DNA of 64,000 nt from Loripinus fragilis. Taxonomy: Eukaryota > Mollusca > Bivalvia > Lucinida > Lucinidae. The stretch covers positions 50,281,495 through 50,345,494 of the forward strand of contig OZ026528.1 of assembly GCA_964019695.1 (NCBI GenBank). The letters run 5' to 3'. Shown here piece after piece: positions 1-12,730 of this stretch (positions are counted from its first letter, which is position 1; each line of letters starts with the position of its first letter). The translations under genes and the position numbers were made by a program. The notes beneath the pieces are model-generated. The model had not been told where the DNA came from, searched no databases, and saw nothing but the letters and a program-made list of their open reading frames with translations.

Positions 1-84
1 AAATGACATTAAAATTAATTAAAAATCACATTTTTGGTAAAAATAGATTTTATTATCTTTTCGCTAATAGTATACCAGTCACTC

Positions 85-1720
85 CGTTGTCCGTCCGTCC
101 GTCGTCCGTCCGTCAACATTTTCAAACATCTTCTACTCTGAAACCACTGGGCCAATTAAACTCAAATTTCATATGGAGACTCCTTAGGACGCGGGAACGA
201 AAGTTTGTTCAAATGGTCTTGGTCACATGACCAAGATGGCCGCCATGCCCATATATGGTAAAAGCCCTTTAAAAATCTTCTTCTCCAGAACCAGAAGGCC
301 GATGACCTTGGGACTTGGTATGTAGCATTGGGGGTGTTGGGCCTACCAAGTTTGTTCAAATAATAATCCTAGGTTGACCTTGACCTACTTAACGTCAAGG
401 TCAAATTTGCTTCCTAATGTATTTAAATGGGATTTTTTTTGAAAAGTTGATTTTTTGAATACTGTTAAAGCCAAAGTGATTATTCTTACCTGATATGTTA
501 AAACTAATGAGACAATGGCTATAAATAAGTTTCAAAGGTCAAAGTTGAACTTTGCCCTTTCAGTCAAGGTCCCTCATATTGTGGTCCCATCAATATATTA
601 AAACATAGTTTTCTCACAAACCATGGGCCCAATTGAACTCAAATTTCTTGTGAAGACTCCTTATGATAAGTTAGCCAAAATTTGTACAAAATATTTTGGT
701 CACATGACAAAGATGGCCGCCACACCCATATATGGTAAAAAACATTTAAAATCTTCTTCTCCAGAACCAGATGGCCAATGACCTTGAGACTTGGTATGTA
801 GCATTGGGGATCTGGGGCCTGCCAAGTTTGTTCAAATGATGATCCTAGGTTGACCTTGACCTACATAACGTCAAGGTCAAATTTGCTGCCTAATGCATTT
901 GAATGGGAAATTTTTTGAAAAGTTGATTTTTTTAATACTGTGGAAGCCAAAGTCATTATTCTCACTTGATATGTTCAATCTAGTGTCTATAAATAAGTTT
1001 CAAAGGGCAAGGTCGACCTTTGACCTTTCAGGCAAAGTCACTACTGTTGGAGTCCCATTAACATATTTAAAACATAGTTTTCCCAGAAACCACTAGGCCA
1101 ATTGAAACCAAATTTCATATGACAACTCCTTATGATTGGTTAGCCAAAACTTATATAAATTGTTATGGTCACATGACTAACATGGTCACCACGCCCATAT
1201 ATGGTAAAAACTCTTTAAATATTCTCTTCTCTTGAACCAAAAGGCCATTGGCTTTGGGACTTAGTATGTAGCATTGGGGATGTATGCCCTACCAGGTTTG
1301 CACAAATGATGAATCTAGGTTGACCTTGACCTACTTTATGGCAAGGTCAAATTTGACTCCTTTTGCATTTATATGGAGAAAATCTTAAATTTTTCATTTT
1401 TTTTACAACTGTTTAAGCCAAATTCATAACAGTTAAACATATTGAGACAATGGTTTTATATTAAGTACCAAATGTCAAGCTGACCTGTGACCTTTTCTCC
1501 AAAGCCACTCATTTGGACTGCCACACACCTATCTAAACATCTTTTTCTCAGAAATCACTGGGCTGTTTGATGGATTATTCATTGGATTGTTTAAGTCACT
1601 TGACCAAAATGTCTGCAACCCCCATATATGGTAAAACAAAATTTGTTCCATTATAAGCTGTAGTTGACCTTGACCTATTTTCACATTATTAAGGAGATCA
1701 GGTGAGCGCCTCAGGACCTT
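85..1720. repeat. Long tandem repeat, about 430-480 bp unit
   Basis: Begins with a run of TCCG repeats, then about three and a half diverged copies. Landmarks recur: CCATATATGGTAAAA near 248, 727, 1195 and 1624, and TGACCTTGACCT near 372, 852, 1320 and 1663. No coding capacity. This kind of TCCG-led array recurs at 9470 and, inverted in style, at 45450. Confidence 0.75.
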
Positions 1721-1859
1721 CAGGTCCTCTAGTTTATAATGGATGTCATTACATAATGTTACAAAATCTGTCAACCAATGTTATAAAATCTGTAAATCAC
1801 CAGTGGTTTATCGATTTCATTGTATGGTGTTATATCACTCCTAGACATGACGTCTTGTG

Positions 1860-2270
1860 ATAAAACCTTCTATATTTTTCTAGGGCGTACAAAGCATCTA
1901 CTTGATTGTGCATGCTAATCCTCGTGTTGCTATAGTTGTGATAAAACCTTTCATATGGGCCTCGACGTGAGAAAACCTGTCTTCATTGGTTTTTGAACAA
2001 CAAAGGGGCAGACCAGCCTGCGCATCCGCGCAGACTGATCAGCGCCTTTGTTATTCGCACTTTGTTAAAAAAACAAACATCTAAACTTGCTACAAGCAAA
2101 ATTTTATTCTCTGTAGCTGAGGAGACTGGTTTGAGTCTCGCTTTGTCAGAAACCCCGAAGACAGGGTTTGTCGCGATGAGGCCAAATTATTTTTCCAGGG
2201 CGTACAGAGCACCTACTTCATCACGCATGCTGATCCACGTGTTGCCATAGTTGTGATTTATGAAACCAAG
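1860..2270. repeat. Interspersed repeat with an inserted palindromic element
   Basis: A segment beginning AGGGCGTACA occurs twice, at 1883 and 2198, flanking an element with a GCGCATCCGCGCAGACTGAT palindrome near 2020-2045 and the motif GAAACCCCGAAGACAGG. Related pieces occur at 8190-8250, 21740-21795 and 35510-35590. Confidence 0.55.
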
Positions 2271-4046
2271 AAATCAGAGAAAGACTCTTATGTGAATAAC
2301 TTTCTTGTAGAACTGAGTTCACAGTTACGCTGTGTGAAATTGTTTTCTAATTTAAAACCTGGATCAAGAGTACGGGGTTCAACAAAATAAATTTATGTCA
2401 ATGTTTAGCTTTGTTTCATTTCTGTTTTATGGCAGATCTTAAAATGCCCTTGCTAATGTTATGTCTGATTGGATAAGCTTAAAAAATTTGTGACAGATAT
2501 TTCTATGATACACTCTCAGAAATTTGACGTCATCAGTTTTCACTGGATGATGTGCCGTTTTATGCAGATTGCAACACTGGTTTCAGATTAACAGAAATCC
2601 AGCAAGGATACGCATTAGAATTTAAGACTTTTAAACTGACTAATCATTTGAAAAGTCACAAAATAAATATGTGCCAGCCCATCAAATGGTAATATTGATA
2701 AAGGATTTAGTCACTCTGACTGTGCATGCATAGCCATCCAGTGGGATTAAAGATTTTGCTCTGTGCCTTTGATTACTTCCATTCCTTATGTATGTTAGCA
2801 ATGATGGCTCTGTTAAGACTGTGTGCATGAACTGGCTAGGCTGAACCTTTGCTGGTTGTGAAATATATCAAAATAGCATGTGCTGGCCTTTAAGGCCTTT
2901 AATTACATTTTCAAATATTATAAGTAAATTACTAATACTTCATTAATATTTTGATGATTGGTAACATGTACTTTGACAGACCAGAGCAGACCCAGATCTA
3001 CCTTGCTTGCTAAGATTAAATGATCTTCAGCAACCGAAGATACTTCAGTCTTTGAATCTTCTACCCCATGACCCTGCAAAGTATACAAAGGTCCATCCAA
3101 AGTATATGGTACCAAATTTTTGTGATACCATAAACAGTGATGGTGCGTAATTAAAATTTTATTTTCTTATGTTGTGGGTACTCAAAAGAGCTGTCTCATT
3201 GAGCACCCAAAAAGCAATGTTAAAATTGTATGATAAGAAAATATGCTCAATTTCATGCTCAAACATTTTGTCTTTCTGGATCTATGAGTGATGCACGATC
3301 AACCTGGTTGTGAAAAGATATATTTTGACAGCACAGACAAGAAAAGGAAAACAAAAAAGTACTGTAGATTTCATTATTTCTTCAAATCTAATGACAAAAT
3401 GATGGAATGAAAATGTATTAACCCTTAAAGCCCCTGCAAAAAATAAATCTGAAAATGTTGTCTGTTTCAGTCATCTGCTGCATATATTTGTTAATAATAC
3501 TGACTAACTTAATTATAGAGGCAAGCAGTGTGGACCAAGGTCAGACTGCTATTACAGGAGCAGTCTGATCTGGGTCTACACTTTTTGTTGATGGGCCTTC
3601 TAAAACATTCAGATTACAAAACAGACAACTTTTGTTGTGATTGGCACTTTAAGGGTACAAGGCACTATATCTTTTTTAAATAAATATTTTTCACCTTACA
3701 CAAATAAGCAGATGAGCCAGTACTTAGTATTTTTGTATCTATCATATATGCGCAAAAACCTCCTTTAAACATACATGCTGACGCATCTAGCCTGACTAGA
3801 TAGAGGTCTTAATTTTAATCTTGAGTCTTCATCTACATCCATATGTTGTGTATTGGAACAGCAAAGGCTCTGCTGAGTCAGCATATTTGTCCAGGCTCAC
3901 CAGGGTCTCCCCTGTTTGACAATGCATTAAGTACCAAAATCTTATGTTCTGACCCAAATGAATGGTATCGCTAATATAAGTGCATTAGTGGTATAAACAA
4001 AATTAAAAATCTGTTTTGCGCCAAATGAAAAATCACTAAATGAACA
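2271..4046. other. No gene recognised
   Basis: AT-rich sequence with only scraps of dispersed repeats: half of the AAGAGC-TGTCTCA hairpin family near 3160-3260 and palindromic pieces near 3510-3600. No exon-like frame was seen on either strand. Confidence 0.5.
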
Positions 4047-4254
4047 TACAGTAAAACCTGTGTAAAACTGCCACTCTCAAAAAGACTGAAAGTTGGTTCC
4101 AAGACCAATTATCTATTAATGCAGGTCGAAAGTTTTGCAGAATGCCTCCCTAGGAGTGCTACCCTAGGAGTATTCTGCAATACTTTTGATCTCCATCAAG
4201 CTACCCTTTGTTTTGTCTATTTCTGAGTGGCCGTTTTACACAGGTTTTACTGTA
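4047..4254. mobile_element. Foldback MITE
   Basis: Terminal inverted repeats of about 30 bp open with TACAGTAAAACCTG and close with CAGGTTTTACTGTA, about 208 bp in all. A second internal palindrome lies around 4145-4175. Confidence 0.75.
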
Positions 4255-4519
4255 TTTAGAACCTTTAACTCTTTACCTATTAGAGTTCTAGCAAACAGTT
4301 TTGACTCAGATCAGGGCCGACATACAGCCAGGCCTGATCTGGATCCAACTATTTGACATTCCAATGGTATACATAAAAATTTGAGAAAAAAAGGCTTAAT
4401 TACGAAATATCTGTCAGAATGGCTCTCAATTTGCGAAATATGTCATGGTTATGTCATACAGTTTATGACAACAAAAATCGTTTAGGGCCTTCTAGAGAGA
4501 AAAATTGTCTTCATGGTTT

Positions 4520-4657
4520 GCGACGTGTCTTCCTGGGTTGAATCAGTACTAAGCAAGGATTAATGTGTCTTGCTCAAGGACACAAGACAGTGAAGCCGGT
4601 GCGGCTCAAACCCTCTGTCTCGAGTCAAGCACTCTACCACTGAGCCACTGTGCTCCC
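4520..4657 (-). mobile_element. tRNA-derived SINE, partial
   Basis: On the minus strand it starts with GAGCACAGTGGCTCAGTGG and has a degraded box B near 4607-4618, then the GGTTCAACCCAGGAAGA-type body. Same family as 13507-13718 and 42958-43157. Confidence 0.7.
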
Positions 4658-4971
4658 TCCATAGACCATTGTAAAGATGCCACAGGATGCGGCATCTCAT
4701 AAGGCCTGCATGGTTGCGTGGTTAGGAAAAGCAATCTTCATGGAATGATAAACTATCAGACAACAAACTAACAGACAATACTAACAGACACACACACTCT
4801 TGCCGAATTCAACAAAATGCTTTAGCAGGTGCAACAAAAATGACTATGGCTACACAGCATAAAATTGCTATAAAAACAACAATCCATTACCAAATCTAAA
4901 TTACATGTAGTACAAAATCTAAAATATGACTGTGTCTCTCCTAAATGACTATTTTTACAACATAAATTATA

Positions 4972-5290
4972 CCGGGCCGCATAGCACAGTCGGTAACGTG
5001 TCTGGCTACAGATGGGTGTCTGACTGCAGAACCAGGGGTCGCGAGTTCGATCCCGGCCCGGTCCCATACTTTCGTGGAGATTGATCATGAAATAATTTCT
5101 ACAGTCATTCTCCTCCCTTCCGCTGATTCATTCAAGAAGGGTTGTTGTCAGTTACAAGCGAAAGTATGTGCACAAATTACTGGTTAACCGCTTGTTCAAG
5201 CCTGCCCAGGAAAAAGTGTGATTAGGTGAACTGACCGTCCCGCAATGACCAATAGCTGTTGACTTGGGACGTAAAGCAACAAAACCAACC
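4972..5290 (+). mobile_element. SINE with tRNA-Cys-like head
   Basis: Head at 4972-5061: acceptor-like stem GGGCCG (4974) pairs with CGGCCC (5054), box A around 4982-4997, box B GAGTTCGATCC at 5043. CTGACTGCAGAACCAG matches a tRNA-Cys anticodon arm (GCA). The arm is duplicated: a similar copy (TCTGGCTACAGATGGG) precedes it. The tail ends GGGACGTAAAGCA and an AACC repeat. It is not a working tRNA gene because of the extra arm and SINE body. Confidence 0.78.
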
Positions 5291-5319
5291 AACCAACAAC
5301 ATAAATTATTTGATTAACA

Positions 5320-5475
5320 TTTGCTATTGCCTTAGCTCTTTACCTGCTAGGGGTGACTTTTGTCATCTGCTGTTAATGTTTACAGTTTTGGACCAGATCA
5401 GGCCTGACATGTTGTCAGGCCTGATCTGGATCAAAACTGTTTGATACTCTGGTGGTATATATAACAAACTGACTT
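5320..5475. repeat. Palindromic element, AGGCCTGAC family
   Basis: The centre is a near-perfect palindrome of CAGATCAGGCCTGAC with its complement (about 5393-5430). Related copies lie near 4300-4370, 12595-12730 and 15590-15735. Confidence 0.7.
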
Positions 5476-5975
5476 TGAATAATAATCAGCAGACAAAAAA
5501 CAACAACAAAGCTTGTTGAATAATCCAACCGCAAACAATTTTAACCCTTTACATAAGGGAAACCCCTAAATGGTTAATTTTACAAACAGTGAAGACCCAG
5601 ATGAAATGCCACATAATTTGACATTCCATCAGGGTCTACACTGTTTGTAAAGGTTAAAAAGATCTTCAGACAAAAAATACAATATTTTTTGAAAATTATA
5701 ACCTGACAAATCTAGATTTGTACAATGGACTATCCCAAGTTTATTGTATCAACCCAGCAGGAAGAATTCATAAGTAACAAAGGGTTAAAATGCTTCACTG
5801 AACATATCAATGCCAGGTCATTGACCTGTCAGTGCACTTCAGTTAAATAATAAAAATGTCAAATTTCTACTCTATAGAAAAGTATAAATTTAAGATTATC
5901 AGGCAGATTATATATCATTTTCTGAACACACAGTGGACACTTAACTAGAATAAATAGTTGGCAGACAGATTGAAC

Positions 5976-6084
5976 ATTTCAACTGAACATGTGACTATAT
6001 AAAACACTTTTCCATTTCAACTGAACATGTGACTATATATAACACTTTTCCATTTCAACTGAACATGTGACTATATAAAACACA
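5976..6084. repeat. Tandem repeat, 38-bp unit, three copies
   Basis: ATTTCAACTGAACATGTGAC recurs at 5976, 6014 and 6052 with almost no divergence. Confidence 0.85.
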
Positions 6085-7101
6085 GCATACAAGCAATAAA
6101 AGACTAGTATATTGTGTATAAATAAATAGCTTAACCATTACCTGGTGTATATATATGCAACAAACAACACTCAAAAATTGAAATATGAACCACTTTCTGA
6201 GGAAAACACTTTACATAACATCAATCAGGGTATTATCGGATAACGGTAGTAAGTAGACAATGTCAAACAACCATTGATTCCTGGCGCCTTATGAATCTCA
6301 GGGTCACAATGAATACAGCTGGGTACTAATCACTTTCCCGCAACCAGAAATGCCAGCATAGTGCCCTATAAGGCAGGCTAATGCAACAAAAAGTGTCAAA
6401 ATATCTAAGTGTAACCGATGGAAAACATTCACCTCTGGTCAAATTTACTATTTTCAACTTATGTTGAAACATATTTCTTCATTTTCTTTGAGAGATTAGT
6501 TTTGAAAGCTGTGTTTCACATGTTCAGCATCCCTGTATGCCGTTGACAAATGTGATTATGACTTTCTTAAAATTAAAGGATAAAAGGGAAAACAGAATAC
6601 ACAACCATCAACGACCGTTTCTAACTATTATATATGAGTGATCGACCGGTTTCGGCCAAACAATGGCCTTTATCAAGATGAAAATATATGAAAAAATGTC
6701 CCTAAAGTAAGAAAAACAGAAAAGTTTTATCACATGACTTCTATTGTTGAACACAAAAGTAGACTGGTCTGGTTTTATCTGGATCAGATTTCTTAAAATT
6801 AATACAGATTTTTTAACAAAGTCTAATCTCTATTTTCAAAAAATTGTGTTTCGTTTTATATTTGTATGAGCCTTTAATGCGCTATATATAGTATCATTGC
6901 ATCATTATATAGATTATTTATTGCTATATTCTGTTCAGTTAAAGAACATGTACAATCGTCTGAATAGCTCTTTGAAACTTAGATATTGTACATGATCTTT
7001 CCTGTCAACAATCGTATTGCAACCTAATTATCATTATAAAAACTCATCATCTGGTTGCTGAAATTGGCATACTGAAATTATGAGAGAACAGATGGAACAC
7101 C
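6085..7101. other. No gene recognised
   Basis: AT-rich; no exon-like frame, inverted-repeat element or RNA gene was recognised. Confidence 0.5.
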
Positions 7102-7470
7102 AGGGGCCGCACAGGCTTGAAACAGGACTGTCTTGAAAAGTACTTGAAAAACACTCAAATACCTTGAAAAGTCCTTGAATTGTACCATTTACAGGGGGAT
7201 TCAACACTGTTTTGGGAGACCTAAATCAGTATAAAATTGTGGTGCCTTTATTTGGTGCAGCATATGATGCACCAAATAAAAGTAGCAAAATTTTATACAA
7301 ATTTTCCAAAACTAATATCTTTAGTGATGGACTCTGGCATTTCGGAAGTAGAATTTTATCATGTAAATCAGTATTTTTCTTAAGTTTTCAGTCCTTGAAA
7401 ACAGAAGAAAAGTCTTTTAGAAGTCCTTGAAAAGTCCTTGAATTTTACACAACCTTGCCTGTATGAACCT
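7102..7470. mobile_element. MITE, AAGGACTTTTCAAG family
   Basis: Inverted termini are related to CACAGGCTTG and CAAGCCTGTG, with CCTTGAAAAGTCCTTGA blocks at both ends and an internal palindrome around TGGTGCAGCATATGATGCACC. Sister copies are at 16138, 25010 and 30505 and a broken one at 29785. Confidence 0.75.
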
Positions 7471-8719
7471 TGAACACAATCACGGTAGTTATTAGACTGC
7501 GTATGATTGCCTTATATATGTGCGTGTGTGTCAATATAGATGAAAACTTCATGCATGCACAGAATATTTGTCACATCCGTTTCAAAATAAGTTCTCTATA
7601 TTTTGACTACATTACTCTAACTTCTGATAAATTTCACGTCTAAATGCATAAATCAAATAAAAGAAATTCACATTTTGAACAGTTTAAGGAAATATGCTAC
7701 TAAATACTTCCCACATTGAAATTTGTTCGATACTTTGCATATAGTTTGTGTTATGCATGGACTGGCAATTTATGAAATAAAAAGGATATGTCACCATGCT
7801 AAATTTTTCATGATCTCATGGAAGTTTTCAGCATTTGACCAATTTTATGAACAAATGTAATAATAACGCAAGTCCTAAATATCAAGCTAAAGTAGTTGTA
7901 ATCTTCAATCAGCTTCTTTCTTTTAATTTTAATTATTCCCCAAGACAGTAAACCTTCTAAAAATGTGATTTTTTATTAGATGTCGGATAATTAACCAAAA
8001 CCATACCTCTCTTCATAGTTTTGATAGGAAACACAAGTTGTACTGACAAGTTGCGACTTACTCTAAGTTATAGGGAGGTACAAAATGTATCATTTTATAG
8101 TGTGAGGCCATGTGTTTTGTTAGAAAAAGAAAAAACTGTTTTAGTCCGATAATACCCCAAATAACATTATATGGGCTAGGACCCAACAAAACTTGTCTTT
8201 GGGGTTTCTGACAAAGCGAGACTAGAACCTGTCTCCTCAGCTACAGAGAATAACTAGGAAAAATTAAATGTCACTTGTAACAAGTTTATATAAGATACTT
8301 TCCAAAATGCGTAGTAACAAAGGTACTGATCAGTCAGCACAGATGCACAGACTGATTTGTTTTGATTTGATTCTTTACATCCCATCAACAATCTTTCAGT
8401 TATACAGGGACGAGTCTTCCTGGGTTGAACCAGTACTAAGCTAGGAAAAATGTGTTCTGCTCAAGGACCACAACGCAGTGATGCTGTCAGGCTGATTTGT
8501 GCCTTTGTTGTTCGCACACCCTGAAGACAGGTTTTCTTGCGTCAAAGCTCATATGTAATTTGGCTGATCAACCCCTTTGTTGTTTTATATACCATATATA
8601 ACTATGCTTAATAATTTTACAGTTTTAACAATAATCACCTCTTCACTGCAGACTAAAACTTTTCTTTAAACCTGAATTATAAAGTGACAGAAAAAAATCT
8701 TTTAAATAGGTTGCCTTGT
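7471..8719. other. No gene; repeat scraps only
   Basis: 7471-8150 holds nothing recognisable. 8160-8580 mixes pieces of the GAAACCCCGAAGACAGG repeat and of the tRNA-derived SINE family (the CTTCCTGGGTTGAACCAGTA body near 8418). Confidence 0.5.
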
Positions 8720-9065
8720 AAAAATATTTTTCTTGGCAAGTTATTATTCCTATATATCTTCTCTGTTACATTTTAGCATGTTATTGTTTCATGCTCATAC
8801 ATTCTGGTCCTCAGGTAATATTACTTTATTTACCCTCAACTCAACTGAGCATGAGCGTACAGGTCATACTTTTAAAATGCCAACAACCTTTTTTGTGACC
8901 GTGTTCCTGGCTATAACCATTACTGGCCGAGTGGGTTTATGGTTTTGTGGTTTTTATGTCCAGGAACACCTGAAGGCTCAACCGGCAGTGGTTCTGGTTT
9001 TAAAGCGTTTTAGAAGATGGGGCCATGACTTAAAGTCTCAACCTTTTTTATAACCCTAGGTGCAA
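8720..9065. repeat. Interspersed repeat related to 17136-17400
   Basis: Shares CTCAACTCAACTGAGCATGA and AAAATGCCAACAA with the foldback element at 17136-17400 and with 20780-20930. A long open frame (8733-9053) lies inside but reads as chance. Confidence 0.5.
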
Positions 9066-9469
9066 GTAACTTTGAAAATATCCATGCCATATATGTAATG
9101 TACTCCAGTTGCATAAAAAATTGGTAAAAATTATGACTCCTTGTAGAGAACAAAGAAAACAACAACAAAAACATCAACAAAAACAACAATCTACAAGCAA
9201 ATGCAATATTAAGTAAAATCCTATAAAATATTAAAAACACAAATGGCAGCAATTATATGGGAACAAATATGGATTACAATGCAACACAATAAAAATAGAA
9301 GCTGACTATCTAGTGCTTCAATGATCAGTGCAGTCCCTTAATAACACACCTCATTAAATCACCAATTTTGATATAACCTGGTCATGTGGTGGTTTGCAAA
9401 TTTTTTTTTTACCATGGAATTTTACAAAGGAAATATAGGAAAATGACCATTTCACGTTCATTTTCCTAT

Positions 9470-10610
9470 AATTATTTCCCGACGAAGTCGAAGGAATATA
9501 GTTTTGCGTCGTCCGTGCGTCCCTCCCTCCATTCCGTCCGTCAGTCCACACTTTTTGTCTGTCCTGAACCATATCTCAGTACCTATTGGTCAAATATGAT
9601 TCATCCTTGGTACAAATGATCAGTACCATGGACTCTCGATATCCTATAAGTTTGGTCAAAATCGACCCCTGAACACTTGAGTTATTGCCCTTTTTTTGGT
9701 AAAAGGCAAAACCTATATTAGCTTTTTTGTGTGATGATCTTCACATTTCATCAATGCTATTTTATTTAACAACTTCTCACTATATACCATGATGGCCAAG
9801 TGCCTGTAGATAAGCATGGCAGTGTCAAAGTTTTACCCCACCCCCTTTGACCCTACCTAAGGGGTCAAAGGTCAAATATTTTAACTTCAAAATTACTAAG
9901 GCAATTGTAAATATTTTTTGCTGAAATTCTGAATGCAGGCAGAGCAGCAATAGATATGAAACATATCAAACGGGATTTTAGTTTGAAGGCCTGGGTCCAA
10001 GTCCGTTGGGTGGACTTAGGGGGTGGCGCCGAGGCCAAAATTAAACTTTTTCAGAATATTGTCATGTTGCATATCAAATTAAAGCTGACAACACTTGCAG
10101 CAAAATGGAAGCAAATATTTTGCCCATAGACACACCCTTGACCCAGGGGCTGGGGTCAAAAGGTCAAACTATATATTTTTCTGAAAGTAGTCATGTTGCC
10201 TATCAAATTAAAGCTGACGTTGCTGGCAGCAACATGGTAGCAAATATTTTGCCCACATACACACCCTCAACCCAGGGGGTGGGGTCTAAAGGTCAAACTT
10301 TATCTTTTTCTGAAAGTAGTCATGTTGCATATCAAATTAAAGGGAATTGAGCACAGACCACCATGAAAGCAAATATGCTGTCATTACACACACCAACGAC
10401 CCCTGGGGTGGGGTCAAAAGGTCGTATTTTTTTTCTTTTCTAAAAGTGGTCATATTGCATATCAAATTAAAGTGGAACAAGTGTAGACCTACATGCAAGG
10501 TAACACTTTGAATTTACACACACCCTTGACCTCTGGGATTAGGTTTAAGGGTCAGATATTGAAACTGTGCAGATGTGAGTATACTTTTTATTAAACTAAG
10601 CACTAAAACA
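9470..10610. repeat. TCCG-led tandem array, about 130-bp unit
   Basis: Opens with a CGTCCGTGCGTCCCTCC-type run near 9508. From about 10060 a unit carrying CATGTTGCATATCAAATTAA recurs near 10068, 10192, 10320 and 10450, with ACACACCCTTGACC between. Non-coding. Confidence 0.7.
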
Positions 10611-11162
10611 TACTTGACAGGAGTTTGTTATGATCTGAATGATACTGAATGTGAACTAAGGGTTAGATAAATGGGATTTATGTTATGTGATTTACATGTT
10701 GCTCTCAAATAACCCTTCGTCTGGGGATATAAATTCGTCGAATTTGTCTTGTTCTTTTCTAAAACTGTTCCTTTATAAAATGATTCACTTATAACATAGT
10801 TCATTTCTATAGACCTCAAATATAGCATTATAAAGGTACTGCACTGTATTAGCAAATTGACTTGGGACTTATCAAATAAATGAACTAGCTACTCATAAAA
10901 ATAATAACATTATAAACAAAAAAGATACATGATACGCTGCACAAATGACTGTGTGCATCTTATAAACATATCTGCACCAGTTTTATAAAACTTTCTTGCA
11001 CTAACAATTAAAAATAAATATTTTTTCCACAGTTTTTGCACTTTAACCAATACACTGGTTTTCATATACAGATTAACTAAATGAGTTTATTATCATTATG
11101 TGATTTTGTAACTTTAATTATTACATAGGCAAGCAGCTGAGGCTGAGGTATATTTAAGAACT
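10611..11162. other. No gene recognised
   Basis: AT-rich sequence without recognisable repeat or exon structure. Confidence 0.5.
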
Positions 11163-11312
11163 AGATCAGCTCCAGTAGTGATTTGTTGAGTAATAAGTCA
11201 CTGTTTGGAGGTCAATTGTAAAGAAGATAAAATCACACGCCAGTGATTTATCTATGTACAACTGACCGACAGTGAATTATTACTCAACAATTCACACACT
11301 AGAGCTGATCTA
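11163..11312. mobile_element. Small foldback element
   Basis: Arms TAGATCAGCTC (11163) and GAGCTGATCTA (11302) with further pairing of CAGTGATT and TTGAGTAATAA blocks between them. Confidence 0.6.
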
Positions 11313-11844
11313 TTTCGATTCTAACACACAATAAACGACGAAAACACATTTGAAGTATTCAGCTTCTTCCAACTTTCTGCCATTGCACTGAAGAAATCCT
11401 GCCAATAGTTTGACTGTGTCGCAAATGTTTACATGTAACGTCATGTGCAATTGTAACATCTTTTAAGTGTAAAAACGACGTTACACAGTCTTAACGCCAT
11501 GACTGACGTCATTTTGCAGTTACAAATGATGTCAGCTAGTGCGCTTTTCTTCATGCTTTCAAAACAGAATTATTGTTTGATATATCATGCTTTTTTAGCA
11601 TTGACTCTATAGGCGAGGTGTGTTAGAATACATCATAGTTTATGCTACAGTGTAAATACAACCAATATTAGGAATTTTAAATGCCTCAATGAATGGTGGA
11701 AGGGGTAGCTCATTATGGAATGGTGGAAAAAGTGACACTGAAATAGACCACCCTTTAATGATCTGATTACTTATACCATGTTTGCTGATCCTGGATCCTA
11801 AGTCCTGTGGTATAATGATGCTCCAATTAGGGGATAACTTATTC

Positions 11845-11985
11845 AAAATTTTCATTTGGGGAGGTATATCGTCTGATATACGGTCGGAAATTTAGTTTTA
11901 TGGCGACCACCGAGCGGAGCCGTAAAACGTGATTTCCAAATGTATATCCGACAATATACCTCCCCAAATGAAAATTTTGAATATG
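11845..11985. mobile_element. Foldback element with GAGCGGAG loop
   Basis: Arms of about 50 bp: AAAATTTTCATTTGGGGAGG pairs with CCTCCCCAAATGAAAATTTT. The loop holds ACCGAGCGGAGCCGTAAA. Divergent foldbacks with a similar loop lie at 45793 and 54197. Confidence 0.75.
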
Positions 11986-12594
11986 GTTATCCCCATTCTA
12001 AGGGTCTTCTGCAGTTTTGTCTCAAATTCGAGTATAGCAAGCTGCAAAAAGACGCACCCCATCAAAATAAGTGGCGAAATTAATGGCGTCAAGCATTTTC
12101 TGACAGTATATTGCAGGATATCCTGTTGCAAATATTTGATGGTATCCAATCAGAAGTCGCGTTACCAGATCAAGTGCATTAGAATGTATTCTTGTTATGC
12201 TGAATTTTTTAAGCGTTTACACAGAACAAATGAAAAGTAAAGATATTATTTACGAAAAACTGAGTGCAAAATCTAAGAGGAAAAGCTTCTCTCAGCTTTT
12301 GGTAAAAAAAGGGTATTTTAAATTTTCATAGGTTCAAAAATACTTCCTGTAGATTTTTAAATAAAAATTATACCTTTTTGATTTCTATTTGATAAGCACT
12401 GGGAGGATGTGCTGGTCATGGATGACTCTGAATTTAAAAATTGGAACACACAAGAAAGGGTAATTCATGTCACAGTGACTTATAAAAATTCATTAATGAG
12501 GGAAGTAAAACTTTGACTCTTTGCCCCTTTGGAAAATTTTCATGCTTTTGTGTCGTCTTGCTGATTTTTTTTCAAAATCAACTTTTTTGAAAAA

Positions 12595-12730
12595 TTATCT
12601 CAGGAATATCATCTGAGTGTCAAACAGATTGGATCCAGATCAGGCCCGACATTTTGTCAGGCCTGATCTGGGTCCAATAAGTTTGCTAAAGTCATGCGCA
12701 GACCACACTAGGTGATAAAGAGTTAAATAA
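12595..12730. repeat. Palindromic element, AGGCCTGAC family
   Basis: CAGATCAGGCCCGACA pairs with TGTCAGGCCTGATCTG around 12630-12672; flanks match the family at 5320 and 15590. Confidence 0.7.

Noticed and set aside
1993..2250. 85-codon frame with an ADQPAHP-type string
   Set aside because: This translation comes from a palindromic dispersed repeat with many copies, not from a gene.
4972..5061. Possible tRNA-Cys gene
   Set aside because: It has an extra anticodon arm and runs on into a SINE body and tail; the box B is intact but the folding would not give a normal tRNA.
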